From positions 1-60,760 of the forward strand of contig CAYOPE010000002.1 of assembly GCA_964405805.1 (NCBI GenBank): a stretch of DNA of 60,760 nt, given 5' to 3'. Position numbers and translations under genes: made by a program. Source of the stretch: CAYOPE01 sp964405805. GTDB taxonomy: Bacteria > Patescibacteriota > Doudnabacteria > UBA920 > O2-02-FULL-48-8. Below the pieces are notes generated by a model. The model was not told the DNA's origin and did no database searches. It saw only the letters and a list, made by a program, of their open reading frames with translations. Shown here piece after piece: positions 41,020 to 49,432 of the stretch; within the stretch, counting starts at the first letter, position 1, and the number at the start of each line of letters is the position of its first letter.

Positions 41020-41093
41020 GGCACTTAGCTCAGTGGTAGAGCATCTCTTTGACGTAGAGAGGGTCAGAGGTTCAAATCCTCTAGTGCCCACCA
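41019..41093 (+). tRNA. tRNA-Val(GAC)
   Basis: Acceptor GGGCACT/AGTGCCC with A73 and encoded CCA. Anticodon stem TCTCT/AGAGA encloses TTGACGT, giving anticodon GAC. D and T arms are normal. Confidence 0.93.
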
Positions 41094-41106
41094 AAAATAA
41101 TTAAGC

Positions 41107-41179
41107 CTACGAAATTACGAAAAGTTACGAAAGTACGAAATATTATTCGTATTTTCGTAAAAGATTCGTAGTTCGTAGA
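41107..41179. repeat. Palindromic ACGAAA-type repeat, copy 1
   Basis: A run of TACGAAA-like units (CTACGAAATTACGAAAAG...) is followed by the inverted series ATTTTCGTAAAAGATTCGTA and TTCGTAG, making a long imperfect hairpin directly upstream of rnc. A second copy is upstream of nusA at 53218-53300. Confidence 0.75.
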
Positions 41180-41190
41180 AGTTCAAATCT

Positions 41191-41874
41191 ATGGATCTAA
41201 ATCTGCTTGAACAAAAAATCAAAACAAAATTCAAAGATCGAAATTTACTGCAGTCAGCGCTGACCCATCGTTCATATTTGAATGAGAATCGCAGATGGCC
41301 ACTGGCTCACAACGAACGTCTGGAATTTCTTGGCGACGCGGTTTTGGAATTGATTACGACTGAGTATCTCTATCGCAATTTTCCCAATCCTGAGGGCGAG
41401 CTGACGAATCTGCGCTCTGCTTTAGTAAATTACAAGATGCTGTCTGAGATTGCTTCAAATCTGGAACTAGATAAATACATCTTGTTATCTCGAGGAGAAG
41501 CCAAAGACACAGGACGGGCTAGACAAGTAATCCTGGCCAACGCTATGGAAGCTTTGATCGGGGCAATTTATCTGGATTCTGGATTTGAGGTGGCGAAGAA
41601 GTTTATCGATGAGTTTGTGATCAACCAGCTGGCAGGAATTTTATCAGCAGGTAATGTGCTGGATCCAAAAAGTAAATTTCAGGAATTAACCCAGGAAAAG
41701 CTCGGCATCACGCCGCACTACAAAGTCCTAGCTGAGTGGGGGCCGGATCATAATAAGAATTTCGAAGTCGGAGTATTTGTCGGTGAGCGACAAGTGGCCA
41801 AAGGCCAGGGTTCGTCCAAGCAAGAAGCGGAAATCGCTGCTGCCGAGAATGGACTGAAAGTCGAAGATTTATAG
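41191..41874 (+). CDS. rnc: Ribonuclease III
   Basis: RNase III cuts double-stranded RNA in rRNA and mRNA processing. The 227-residue protein has the signature NERLEFLGDAVLEL (41-54) with E45 and D49, and a C-terminal dsRNA-binding domain (KFQELTQEKLG ... GQGSSKQEAEIAAAENGL). At the second metal site the usual D-x2-E reads N117-x2-E120 (LANAMEALIGAIYLD). The final Glu, which matters most, is kept. It lies directly before the SMC-like gene, as in many bacteria. Confidence 0.95.
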   Translation: MDLNLLEQKIKTKFKDRNLLQSALTHRSYLNENRRWPLAHNERLEFLGDAVLELITTEYLYRNFPNPEGELTNLRSALVNYKMLSEIASNLELDKYILLSRGEAKDTGRARQVILANAMEALIGAIYLDSGFEVAKKFIDEFVINQLAGILSAGNVLDPKSKFQELTQEKLGITPHYKVLAEWGPDHNKNFEVGVFVGERQVAKGQGSSKQEAEIAAAENGLKVEDL

Positions 41875-41886
41875 AAATAAAAATCA

Positions 41887-44010
41887 ATGTATCTTAAGCG
41901 TCTGGAATTGCAAGGATTCAAATCTTTTGCACATAAAACCGTGCTCGACTTTGATCCTGGCATGACAGCTGTGGTCGGACCGAATGGTTCTGGCAAGTCC
42001 AACGTGGCTGACAGCTTGCGCTGGGTCATGGGCGAGCAGTCCCTCAAGCTTCTTCGCGGAAAAAAATCCGAAGATGTGATTTTCGCTGGCTCTGACAAAA
42101 AATCCAAACTCTCTGTGGCAGAGGTGGCTTTGACATTTGATAATAAGGACCGAAAGATTCCGGTGGAGTACTCAGAAGTGGTGATCACGAGAAGACTTTA
42201 TCGAAATGGCGATTCAGAGTATCTCATGAATAATCAGCGAGTGAGACTTCTCGATGTCGTGGATGCTCTGATGCGGTCAGGGTTTGGCGCTACAAATTAC
42301 GCGGTGATCGGGCAGGGGACGATCGATCAGATGATTTTGGCTGGTCCTGGTGAAATCAAAAATTTAGTGGAAGAGGCATCAGGTGTGAAGCCTTATTATC
42401 TGAAGCGGGAAAAAACTTTGCATCGATTGGAACAGACTGAAGAGAACCTGGCTCGAGTTTCTGATTTGTTAAAAGAAATCGAACCGAGACTGCGATCTCT
42501 GAAAAGACAAGCCAAGCGCATGGAAGAGCGAGAAGCCATTGCCTCGGAGCTTGTCAGTTTACAATTGCAGTTTTTCGGCAACCAATTTTATCTCCTAGAA
42601 ACAGATCTGAAAGCAGTTTCAGACAGATTAGCCCTCAAATCCGGAGTCGTAAAAAAGCTTGAGAGCGAAATTTCGTCTTTTCAGACAGTGCTTGATAAAG
42701 AGGAGAAACAGACAGCGCGAACTGACACCTTTTTAGACGAACTTGATAAGAAGTTAAAAGATTTGGAAGATCGAAAGTCCGTATTAGTTGAGCAACTCGC
42801 CGAAGTCAGAGGCAAACTCAAAGTCGAATTACCAGTGACAAAAGACTTTGGCGCATTCAGAAAATCTTTTGAAGCGATTTTAGATATTTTGCGATCTGAT
42901 AATATTGAAGAAATTAAGACGAAGCTGAAAGAACTAGTAGTGGAATTTGGTACATCTAAAAATGATGAGCTGCTAAAGCAAAAAGAAAGCTTGGCTGCCC
43001 AAGTCGACCAGGTCAATGCTGAGATCAGCGAGCAGAAAAGAGTAAGAACCCAGATGGTACTAGACGAAAAGCAGAAGAAAAGTTTTTTGACTGAAGAAGA
43101 AAAGAAATTTCGCGTTAAAAATTCGGAATTAGTCAGAGCTAAAGATGAACTAAACGTCGTGGTCGTGGAAAAAGCGAGACTCGATACCCGAATGGAAAGT
43201 TTGATCAAAGAGAGCCAAGAGGCTTTGGGAGCAAAAGTTGAAGAATTAAAAAATCATCGCAATACGCAAGTCGAAGCAGATCTCGTAAACCGAATCAGTA
43301 AGCTTAAACATCAGTTAGAATTGGCAGGCGGCGTGGACGAGGCTACTTTGCGAGAGTATCGCGAGACCCAAGAGCGGTTTGATTATCTGTCTGGTCAGTC
43401 TGGTGACTTGTCTCAGGCCGTCACAGACCTGAAAGCCGTGATTGATGAGCTCGATCAAATTATCAAAAAACAATTTGATGAAGCATTTGAGAAAATTTCA
43501 GAAAAATTCTCCGAATATTTCAGGATTTTGTTTAATGGCGGTCGCGCTCAGATGACACTTCTGAAAGAAACTCAGTCTGAGATCGAGGTTGAAGAGGAAG
43601 AATCAGAAGATCTAAAGCCGTCTATGGACGGCGTGCAGAAAAAGAAACCGCAAATCGTGGGAATAGAAATCAAAGCCACGCCGCCTGGAAAAAAATTAGC
43701 TACAATCGCTGCTCTTTCCGGCGGCGAACGCGCATTAACTGCGATTGCCCTGCTTTGTAGTATGTTGGCTTGTTACCCTTCGCCATTTGTGGTACTAGAC
43801 GAAGTGGATGCTGCACTTGACGAAGCTAATTCCATCCGGTTTGCTAGTATCTTGGGTACGCTTGCTCACCAAACTCAGTTCATCACCATCACTCATAACC
43901 GCGAAACCATGCGCCAGGCGCACACGCTGTATGGTGTCACGATGAGCGATGAAGGAATTTCGAAAATTTTATCACTCAAACTTGAGAAAGCTGAGGAAAT
44001 GGCCAGATGA
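41887..44010 (+). CDS. smc: Short SMC-like chromosome-segregation ATPase
   Basis: SMC proteins organise and separate chromosomes. The 707-residue protein has the N-terminal head (MYLKRLELQGFKSFAHKT), Walker A GPNGSGKS (31-38), the C-terminal signature LSGGERALTAIAL and Walker B FVVLDEVDAALDEAN. Canonical SMCs have about 1150-1200 residues with a hinge of about 150 residues; here each coiled-coil arm is only about 150-170 residues and no hinge glycine motif is visible. Around residue 315-360 there is a small globular segment (KLKVELPVTKDFGAFRKSFE) that might replace it. It ends in TGA overlapping the next ATG. Confidence 0.88.
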   Translation: MYLKRLELQGFKSFAHKTVLDFDPGMTAVVGPNGSGKSNVADSLRWVMGEQSLKLLRGKKSEDVIFAGSDKKSKLSVAEVALTFDNKDRKIPVEYSEVVITRRLYRNGDSEYLMNNQRVRLLDVVDALMRSGFGATNYAVIGQGTIDQMILAGPGEIKNLVEEASGVKPYYLKREKTLHRLEQTEENLARVSDLLKEIEPRLRSLKRQAKRMEEREAIASELVSLQLQFFGNQFYLLETDLKAVSDRLALKSGVVKKLESEISSFQTVLDKEEKQTARTDTFLDELDKKLKDLEDRKSVLVEQLAEVRGKLKVELPVTKDFGAFRKSFEAILDILRSDNIEEIKTKLKELVVEFGTSKNDELLKQKESLAAQVDQVNAEISEQKRVRTQMVLDEKQKKSFLTEEEKKFRVKNSELVRAKDELNVVVVEKARLDTRMESLIKESQEALGAKVEELKNHRNTQVEADLVNRISKLKHQLELAGGVDEATLREYRETQERFDYLSGQSGDLSQAVTDLKAVIDELDQIIKKQFDEAFEKISEKFSEYFRILFNGGRAQMTLLKETQSEIEVEEEESEDLKPSMDGVQKKKPQIVGIEIKATPPGKKLATIAALSGGERALTAIALLCSMLACYPSPFVVLDEVDAALDEANSIRFASILGTLAHQTQFITITHNRETMRQAHTLYGVTMSDEGISKILSLKLEKAEEMAR

Positions 44011-44618
44011 TCACAGATATTTTTTTACACCTGACAAATTGGATCACACACGTGATTAGCACGCTGGGCTATATGGGCGTGGTCGTGCTTATGACCATCG
44101 AGTCAGCAGCCATCCCGCTGCCGTCTGAAATCATCATGCCATTTGCCGGATTTCTGGTAGGAAGTGGGCGATTCAGTCTCATTGGTTTGGGCATTGCCGG
44201 TGGAATCGGCTCAGTACTGGGATCACTGATCACATATTTTTTGGGTTTCTATGGTGGTCGGCCTTTGATCATTCGCTATGGTCGTTTGATTCTTTTTAGT
44301 GAGAGCGATCTAAATCTAGCAGAACATTATTTTCATCGTTTCGGTAAAAGCTCGGCGTTTTTCTCCAGACTCATCCCAGGGATCCGCACTTTCATCTCAG
44401 TGGCAGCAGGGATTGGTAAAACAGATCTGTGGTCATTTATGGGGCTGACTTTTCTGGGGTCCTTCATCTGGTCCTATCTTTTAGCTTGGCTGGGAGTAAA
44501 GCTAGGCGATCACTGGCATGATTTAGAAATTTATTTTCGGAAGTTCGATTTGTTGATTGTAGCAGCGATTTTCATTCTGATTTTTCTTTGGTTTCGCAGA
44601 CACAAAAAATCCCTCTAA
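44007..44618 (+). CDS. DedA-family membrane protein
   Basis: The 203-residue protein contains ESAAIPLPSEIIMPFAGFLV and FSRLIPGIRTFISVAAGIGK, the two VTT/SNARE-associated re-entrant motifs of DedA flippases. Such proteins recycle undecaprenyl phosphate or other lipids across the membrane. It overlaps the smc stop by 4 bases. Confidence 0.92.
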   Translation: MITDIFLHLTNWITHVISTLGYMGVVVLMTIESAAIPLPSEIIMPFAGFLVGSGRFSLIGLGIAGGIGSVLGSLITYFLGFYGGRPLIIRYGRLILFSESDLNLAEHYFHRFGKSSAFFSRLIPGIRTFISVAAGIGKTDLWSFMGLTFLGSFIWSYLLAWLGVKLGDHWHDLEIYFRKFDLLIVAAIFILIFLWFRRHKKSL

Positions 44619-44630
44619 CGAGGGATTTTT
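44605..44630. terminator. Bidirectional terminator between dedA and the pilin-like gene
   Basis: AAAAATCCCTC (44605-44615) pairs with GAGGGATTTTT (44620-44630). T-runs occur on both strands, serving convergent genes. Confidence 0.85.
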
Positions 44631-44635
44631 AAAAG

Positions 44636-44947
44636 TTATTTTAGGACAAGTTTGTAACCACCCGTTTCGGTTAGAGTGTATTCGTAAACACCTGGATCGA
44701 GGGGTCTGCTAGTAATATAGCCTTCGGATTCTAGTAAGTCGACAAGAGCAGTTCCAGTGCTAACATCAGGGTATGCATTGTGATCCGAGTAATATAACTC
44801 CAAAGCAGTGTCTAGCTGGTAGACGTTGGTTTGGTTAACAGCTAGTTTGGCGCTATCTAAAATATCATCGACACGGACGTTAAGACCGTTGATGATGAGC
44901 GTTGAGCCAAGCACTGTGGCAATAATTGATGCAAGTAAGGAATTCAT
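44636..44947 (-). CDS. Pseudopilin-like protein
   Basis: The ATG at 44947 begins MNSLLASIIATVLGSTLIIN, a hydrophobic helix without the usual G/FTLIE prepilin cleavage motif. A globular part with LDTALELYYSDHNAYPDVST then SRPLDPGVYEYT resembles the aromatic pattern of type II pseudopilins. About 103 residues. It might be a minor pilin or a remnant; there is no pilus gene adjacent. Confidence 0.55.
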   Translation of the reverse strand: MNSLLASIIATVLGSTLIINGLNVRVDDILDSAKLAVNQTNVYQLDTALELYYSDHNAYPDVSTGTALVDLLESEGYITSRPLDPGVYEYTLTETGGYKLVLK

Positions 44948-44977
44948 AACAGACAAGTTTAGCAAATTATAGCCCTC

Positions 44978-45006
44978 TTGTCAAGGGGTAGCGATTCTGT
45001 TATACT
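44978..45006 (+). promoter_or_regulatory. Promoter of rpsP-khpA
   Basis: TTGTCA (44978-44983) and TATACT (45001-45006) are 17 bases apart, and the rpsP ATG lies 11 bases on, so the leader is very short. Confidence 0.75.
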
Positions 45007-45016
45007 ATGCAAGCTT

Positions 45017-45433
45017 ATGTTAACTATCAGACTACAAAGAACAGGGACGAAAAATCGCGCAAGTTTCCGCGTGGTTTTGGCTGAATCCTACCGTGCAGCT
45101 AGCAAGCAAGCGCTAGAAGTTTTGGGGCATTATAATCCAAGAACCAAAGATTTTGGAGTAAAAAACCAAGATCGACTGAAGTTTTGGCTCGACAAGCATG
45201 TCGCAGTTTCTCCTTCGGTTTATAATCTTTTGATTGAGAAAAAACTTGTTAGTGGTAAGAAAGTCAAAGCCTGGCAGCCGAAAAAGGCAGCCGCGACCAT
45301 AGAAGCGGCTGCAAATCAGCCAAGCCAACCGCTTGAGCCGCAAGCTGCTGAACCGGCAGCTCCTGCTGCGCCAACAGAGACCCCTGCTGCGCCAGAGGCA
45401 CCAGCCGAAGCACCGGTTGAACCGCAAGCATAA
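45017..45433 (+). CDS. rpsP: Ribosomal protein S16 with an extended tail
   Basis: S16 binds 16S rRNA early in 30S assembly. The start at 45017 (MLTIRLQRTGTKNRASFRVV) is chosen because the longer frame would include the promoter. Residues 1-85 form the normal S16 fold, ending near LVSGKKVKAWQPKK. A tail of about 50 residues, rich in Ala, Pro and Glu, follows; it is not conserved in model bacteria and probably lies at the ribosome surface. Confidence 0.95.
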   Translation: MLTIRLQRTGTKNRASFRVVLAESYRAASKQALEVLGHYNPRTKDFGVKNQDRLKFWLDKHVAVSPSVYNLLIEKKLVSGKKVKAWQPKKAAATIEAAANQPSQPLEPQAAEPAAPAAPTETPAAPEAPAEAPVEPQA

Positions 45434-45471
45434 ATTTGCTATAATTTTTCTAACAATTAATATACACTGAT

Positions 45472-45798
45472 ATGGCAATGGAACAAGATCAGGAATTTGT
45501 GGAGTACGTCGTCCGAGCGTTAGTCGATCATCCGACGGATGTGAAAACTGAGCGCACTGTGGACGAAATGGGAGTGCTCATCACTCTTCACCTCAACCCA
45601 GAAGACATGGGTCAGGTGATCGGCCGACAAGGCCAGACCGCTAAGTCTATTCGAACACTGCTTCGAGTAGTGGGTGCGAAAAGAAAGTCTCGCGTGAACC
45701 TCAAGATTCACGAACCAGAAGGCAGCATGCGAGCCAAGAGAGACAATCGAGATACGGATCGCGAACTAGCTACCGATATCGACGAGTTTAAACTCTAA
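45472..45798 (+). CDS. khpA: KH-domain RNA-binding protein KhpA
   Basis: The 108-residue protein has a KH domain with MGQVIGRQGQTAKSIRTLLR, the GxxG loop that contacts RNA. KhpA homologues lie between rpsP and the trmD region in many bacteria, and this order is kept here. It acts with KhpB as an RNA-binding pair in cell-division and envelope control in Gram-positives. The Arg/Asp-rich tail is longer than usual. Confidence 0.92.
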   Translation: MAMEQDQEFVEYVVRALVDHPTDVKTERTVDEMGVLITLHLNPEDMGQVIGRQGQTAKSIRTLLRVVGAKRKSRVNLKIHEPEGSMRAKRDNRDTDRELATDIDEFKL

Positions 45799-45803
45799 AA
45801 TCT

Positions 45804-45830
45804 AAACCCCGCATCTCTTGCGGGGTTTTA
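45804..45830 (+). terminator. Terminator after khpA
   Basis: AAACCCCGC (45804-45812) pairs with GCGGGGTTT (45820-45828), ending in T4. It lies just before the trmD ATG. Confidence 0.85.
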
Positions 45831-45834
45831 AATT

Positions 45835-46512
45835 ATGAAATTTATTTTACTCAGCCTTTTTCCGGAAAGCTTTGAATCTTACTTAAACGTAAGCCTGCTT
45901 AAGCGTGCGCAGGCTCATGAATTGATCGAGATTGAAAACTATAATTTGCGCGACTGGGGAGAAGGCATACATAAAAGTGTGGACCAGCGACCTTATGGCG
46001 GAGGAGCGGGCATGGTTTTGCGTGTCGACATCATCGATAAAGCTCTAAAAAGTTTGAAAGTAAAAAAGGGCAAAAAGGGTCAAGCAATTATTCTGATGAC
46101 ACCGCAAGGAAAAAGATTTGATCAAGCGCAGGCACGTAAACTTTCGAAACTGAAGACTCTAGTCTTGATTTGCGGTCGCTATGAAGGCTTTGATGAACGG
46201 GTCCGAGACCTTGTGGACATGGAAATTTCGCTCGGCGACTTTGTCCTGACTGGTGGCGAGATTCCAGCATTGGCAATTCTCGATACAGTAGCTCGGCTAG
46301 TCCCAGGCGTGGTGGGCAAAGAAGAGTCATTGGTTCACGAAAGTTTTTCAGAGTCTTTACTTGAGTACCCGCAGTACACTAGACCAGAAAATTATAAAGG
46401 CAAAAAAGTTCCTAAAGTTTTGCTGTCTGGCAATCACGCCAAGATCGAAGAGTGGAGAAAGAAAGAAGCTCTGAGGCGGACAAAAAAACGAAGACCGGAT
46501 CTTTTAGGTTGA
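45835..46512 (+). CDS. trmD: tRNA (guanine-37-N1)-methyltransferase
   Basis: TrmD methylates G37 of tRNAs and prevents frameshifting. The 225-residue protein has PYGGGAGMVLRVDII, LICGRYEGFDERV and the knot region SLGDFVLTGGEIPALAILD. Length is normal. It starts 5 bases after a terminator, suggesting separate control from rpsP, and its end overlaps the interrupted minus-strand ORF by 9 bases. Confidence 0.96.
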   Translation: MKFILLSLFPESFESYLNVSLLKRAQAHELIEIENYNLRDWGEGIHKSVDQRPYGGGAGMVLRVDIIDKALKSLKVKKGKKGQAIILMTPQGKRFDQAQARKLSKLKTLVLICGRYEGFDERVRDLVDMEISLGDFVLTGGEIPALAILDTVARLVPGVVGKEESLVHESFSESLLEYPQYTRPENYKGKKVPKVLLSGNHAKIEEWRKKEALRRTKKRRPDLLG

Positions 46513-46791
46513 AACCGGGCGGTGCGAATGGGATTGTTTCAGCTTTTCAGCTTCGACTTCAGAGAGTTCGGTATATTCTCCTTCCCTCCAAAGTCGAAGG
46601 TTTTGCTGTGAAGGTGTTGGTAAGCAGATTCTTACCCAGTCTTTAGGGAACATACAACGACAGTACAGGCGAACCCTAATTAAATTACCGTCTTCGGCCA
46701 CGACCTGGCCGAATGAGTTGTCTCGTCATTCGAACGGCGGACAACCCGGCAAGGGATTTACAGCGCGTTTGACCCAATCTCCTACGCTCAT
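46504..46791 (-). pseudogene. Interrupted small ORF with one in-frame TGA
   Basis: An ATG at 46791 has a GGAGG-like site upstream (TGGAGGAATTACG). The frame reads MSVGDWVKRAVNPLPGCPPF plus E, then TGA at 46726-46728, and then runs on in the same frame to TAA at 46504 (SFGQVVAEDGNLIRVRLYC ... PKDWVRICLP). In all 95 codons form one plausible protein with SH3/KOW-like strands and several Cys. It may be a decayed gene, a sequencing error or stop readthrough. This fills most of the 330-base gap between trmD and the next gene. Confidence 0.5.
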
Positions 46792-46841
46792 CGTAATTCC
46801 TCCATTCAAAACAATATAGCTTAATTATTCATCAAATTCAA

Positions 46842-47708
46842 ATGCGTTTAGATAAATTTCTCGCTGAACAACATAAAGAAGTATCGAGATCAAAGATTCA
46901 GAAAGCCATAAAAAGTGGTCAGGTTTCAGTTAATGGGAAACAGATAACAGAGCCTGACTTTGAAGTTTCAGAAACTGACCAGATTGACCTGCCAGAATTT
47001 GGACCAGAAACTCTCAAACCTCAACCCTCAAACCTCAAAACTATCTTTGAGAATGACGACATCGTGGTGATCGACAAGCCAGCCGGACTAGTCGTGCATC
47101 CAGGAGCAGGGAATACTGAGAATACTTTGGCCAATGCTTTGATTGCGAAATATCCAGAGATTGAAAAAGTCGGCGAGCCGCACAGGCCTGGAATTGTCCA
47201 TCGACTGGATGAAGATACTTCAGGACTAATCTTGGTCGTAAAAAATCAGAAGGCTTTTGAGTATTTCAAAGACCTTTTTTTGCATAGAAAAGTCGAAAAA
47301 GAATATTTGGCACTGGTTCATGGCGTTCCTGCGAAGAAACATGACTTGATTGATCTGCCCATTCAGAGAGTGCCTCTGAAGCAGAAGATGAAAATTGGCC
47401 TAGGAAAACCAGCTCAGACTGAATATTGGGTTTTAGAGACCACTGGACAATATTCGTTACTTAAGGTAAAATTGCATACAGGCCGTACACACCAGATTCG
47501 ATTACATTTATCACACATTGGTCTGCCAATAGTTGGCGATCAGCTGTACGGGAAGAAAGACGAGATTTTAGACAGACAGTTTTTACACGCTCATCGCCTG
47601 AAATTTCAGATCATGGATGGAACTTGGATAGAATTATATTCTGAGTTGCCCGAAGATTTACAAGAAGTATTAAAGAAAATAGGAATTAAATATGATCACA
47701 AGTTTTAG
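46842..47708 (+). CDS. RluA-family rRNA/tRNA pseudouridine synthase
   Basis: The 288-residue protein has an N-terminal S4 domain (MRLDKFLAEQHKEVSRSKIQ) and the catalytic RluA motif HRLDEDTSGLILVVK (Asp near 125), then GRTHQIRLHLSHIG. It most resembles RluD, which modifies 23S rRNA helix 69. It overlaps rplS by 17 bases, a conserved linkage. Confidence 0.93.
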   Translation: MRLDKFLAEQHKEVSRSKIQKAIKSGQVSVNGKQITEPDFEVSETDQIDLPEFGPETLKPQPSNLKTIFENDDIVVIDKPAGLVVHPGAGNTENTLANALIAKYPEIEKVGEPHRPGIVHRLDEDTSGLILVVKNQKAFEYFKDLFLHRKVEKEYLALVHGVPAKKHDLIDLPIQRVPLKQKMKIGLGKPAQTEYWVLETTGQYSLLKVKLHTGRTHQIRLHLSHIGLPIVGDQLYGKKDEILDRQFLHAHRLKFQIMDGTWIELYSELPEDLQEVLKKIGIKYDHKF

Positions 47709-48030
47709 ACAAGAACAACTCAAAGAAGTACCTGTACTCAAAGCAGGCTACACTGTGCGCGTGCACCAGAAGATCGTAGATGTCTCACCAGACGGAAAAG
47801 AAAAGCAGCGCGTGCAGGTTTTCGAAGGCCAAGTTATCGGTACCAAAGGTGGCAAAGCCATCAATGGCACAGTCACTGTCCGCAAGATTTCTTCCGGTGT
47901 GGGAGTGGAGAGAATTTTCCCTATTCATAGTCCAAACATCGAGAAGATCGAAGTGGTGAAAGCCACTCCAGCTCGTAAAGCCAAGCTCTACTACACTAGA
48001 GCAGGCAAGGAAGCAAAAATTAGAGAATAA
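47692..48030 (+). CDS. rplS: Ribosomal protein L19
   Basis: L19 lies at the 30S-50S interface. The 112-residue protein has GYTVRVHQKIVDVSPDGKEK, RVQVFEGQVIGTKGG and VERIFPIHSPNIEKIEV, all typical. The gene begins within the end of the pseudouridine synthase gene and is closed by a terminator at 48037-48057. Confidence 0.96.
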   Translation: MITSFRQEQLKEVPVLKAGYTVRVHQKIVDVSPDGKEKQRVQVFEGQVIGTKGGKAINGTVTVRKISSGVGVERIFPIHSPNIEKIEVVKATPARKAKLYYTRAGKEAKIRE

Positions 48031-48036
48031 CCAAAG

Positions 48037-48057
48037 ACCGCCAGAAATGGCGGTTTT
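48037..48057 (+). terminator. Terminator after rplS
   Basis: ACCGCC pairs with GGCGGT around AGAAAT, followed by TTT. Confidence 0.75.
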
Positions 48058-48109
48058 GACTTTTATAATCTATAGGGATAATATAAATTCAAGCAATTAA
48101 GAAAAAATT

Positions 48110-48292
48110 ATGGCATTTATAGATAAAAATAGTCCTGAATTTAGGCACGCTATGATGGAAACAGCAACGAAACTAGACGAGCTCCTTCTGAATTTTGATT
48201 TAGACGCAGTTAGTTCATTGTCAGCAAGCGGCAGGGAAAAACTGAAACGGTTAGCAGAAGTAGCAGAAACAGTAGATAGTCAAAAATCATAG
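48110..48292 (+). CDS. Small helical protein of unknown function
   Basis: The 60-residue protein is acidic and helical (DKNSPEFRHAMMETATKLDE) with no known motif. A TATAAT-like box (GATAATATAAAT) lies about 35 bases upstream and a terminator follows, so it is an independent small gene. Confidence 0.5.
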   Translation: MAFIDKNSPEFRHAMMETATKLDELLLNFDLDAVSSLSASGREKLKRLAEVAETVDSQKS

Positions 48293-48296
48293 TTCT

Positions 48297-48326
48297 AAAA
48301 ACCGCCTCGAGTTAGGCGGCTTTTTA
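48297..48326 (+). terminator. Terminator after the small gene
   Basis: ACCGCCT pairs with AGGCGGC/T around CGAGTT, followed by TTTTT. Confidence 0.75.
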
Positions 48327-48333
48327 AAAAAAT

Positions 48334-48549
48334 CTATTTTACTCCGACTCGTCGTTCGAGAACTGAGACTCGCTTTTTCAGATCCTTTACATCAAAAGCG
48401 TAGGCTAGATGCCCCATTCGTAATTCGAGATTTTCTAATTCTTGTTTTACTTCAAGAATATCTGCTTTAGTTGCAGTATTTTCGAAACCCTGGGCAATCA
48501 TTCTGGCCAGATCTTCGTTACTGATATCTTTTTTCGACATTTTTGTCAT
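48334..48549 (-). CDS. Small coiled-coil protein of unknown function
   Basis: The 71-residue protein starts KKDISNEDLARMIAQGFENT and ends in a coiled coil (LKKRVSVLERRV). Proteins of this form are common near mobile or surface genes in Patescibacteria, with no assigned role. A second ATG at 48540 may be the true start. Confidence 0.55.
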   Translation of the reverse strand: MTKMSKKDISNEDLARMIAQGFENTATKADILEVKQELENLELRMGHLAYAFDVKDLKKRVSVLERRVGVK

Positions 48550-48617
48550 GTTTCTTTCTGCCGCTCAGGTTAATTTAGGCGACTTTTATCTTAAAACTAG
48601 AAAACTCGGTTGTCAAC

Positions 48618-49202
48618 CTAAATGAGTTTTAGCACTTTCCACCAGGCTTCGATGTATTCGGCCCGGCGGTTTTGGTACTTGAGGTAATAGGCATGTTCCC
48701 AGACATCCAGGCCAAACATAGGTTGCAATCCTGACATAATGGGCGCGTCTTGCATAGGAAGATTTTTTATCTCCAACTTCGAGTTTGATCCGTTTCGCAC
48801 GAGCCAAGTCCAGCCGCTACCGAAAAGTTTAGTTGCTGAGTCAGTGAATTGCTTTTTAAAATCATCCATGGAGCCAAAGCTTGAAGTAATCTCTTTGACT
48901 AGCAATTCGTCTTTTTGGTTCGCAGGATCGAGATACTTCCAGAAGAGAGAATGGTTGAAATGCCCGCCACCGTGATTGCGAATTGCCAGGCGATCCGCGT
49001 CATCGACTTTGAGATTGGCCAGATCCATCAGTAATTCTTCCACTGGCCGACCCTGTAGGTCTGGATATTTTTCCAAGGCAGCGTTAAGCTTGTCCACATA
49101 AGTCTGGTGATGCTTGGTATGATGCAATTCCATGGTTTTCGCATCAATAAACGGCTCTAAAGCGTCATAAGCGTAGTTGAGTTTGGGTAATTCGTGGTTC
49201 AT
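48618..49202 (-). CDS. sodA: Fe/Mn superoxide dismutase
   Basis: It converts superoxide to peroxide and oxygen. The 194-residue protein carries the metal ligands His27 (MELHHTKHHQTYVDKLN), a second His in GGGHFNHSLFW, and Asp/His in LDVWEHAYYLKYQNRR. All four ligands are present. Fe versus Mn cannot be told by eye. This suggests exposure to oxygen even though the cell has few redox genes. Confidence 0.95.
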   Translation of the reverse strand: MNHELPKLNYAYDALEPFIDAKTMELHHTKHHQTYVDKLNAALEKYPDLQGRPVEELLMDLANLKVDDADRLAIRNHGGGHFNHSLFWKYLDPANQKDELLVKEITSSFGSMDDFKKQFTDSATKLFGSGWTWLVRNGSNSKLEIKNLPMQDAPIMSGLQPMFGLDVWEHAYYLKYQNRRAEYIEAWWKVLKLI

Positions 49203-49432
49203 ATGTTTATTTTAAACGTCTTGTAAATTTAGGTCAATTATGCTATGTTGTGAGTAGCTTGAAAGAGCTGAAATTGTTGAATTATTGATATTTTGAACTA
49301 GTAGGCTTGCTTCAAACAATGACTTCTCAAATTGTGTCCAAATCATATCTTGAAATTTCCAGGGTTTTAATTTGATACAAACTTGAAATAGTTCTTTTTT
49401 GATGCGGCCAACCTAGGTTGGAAAGGTTTTGT

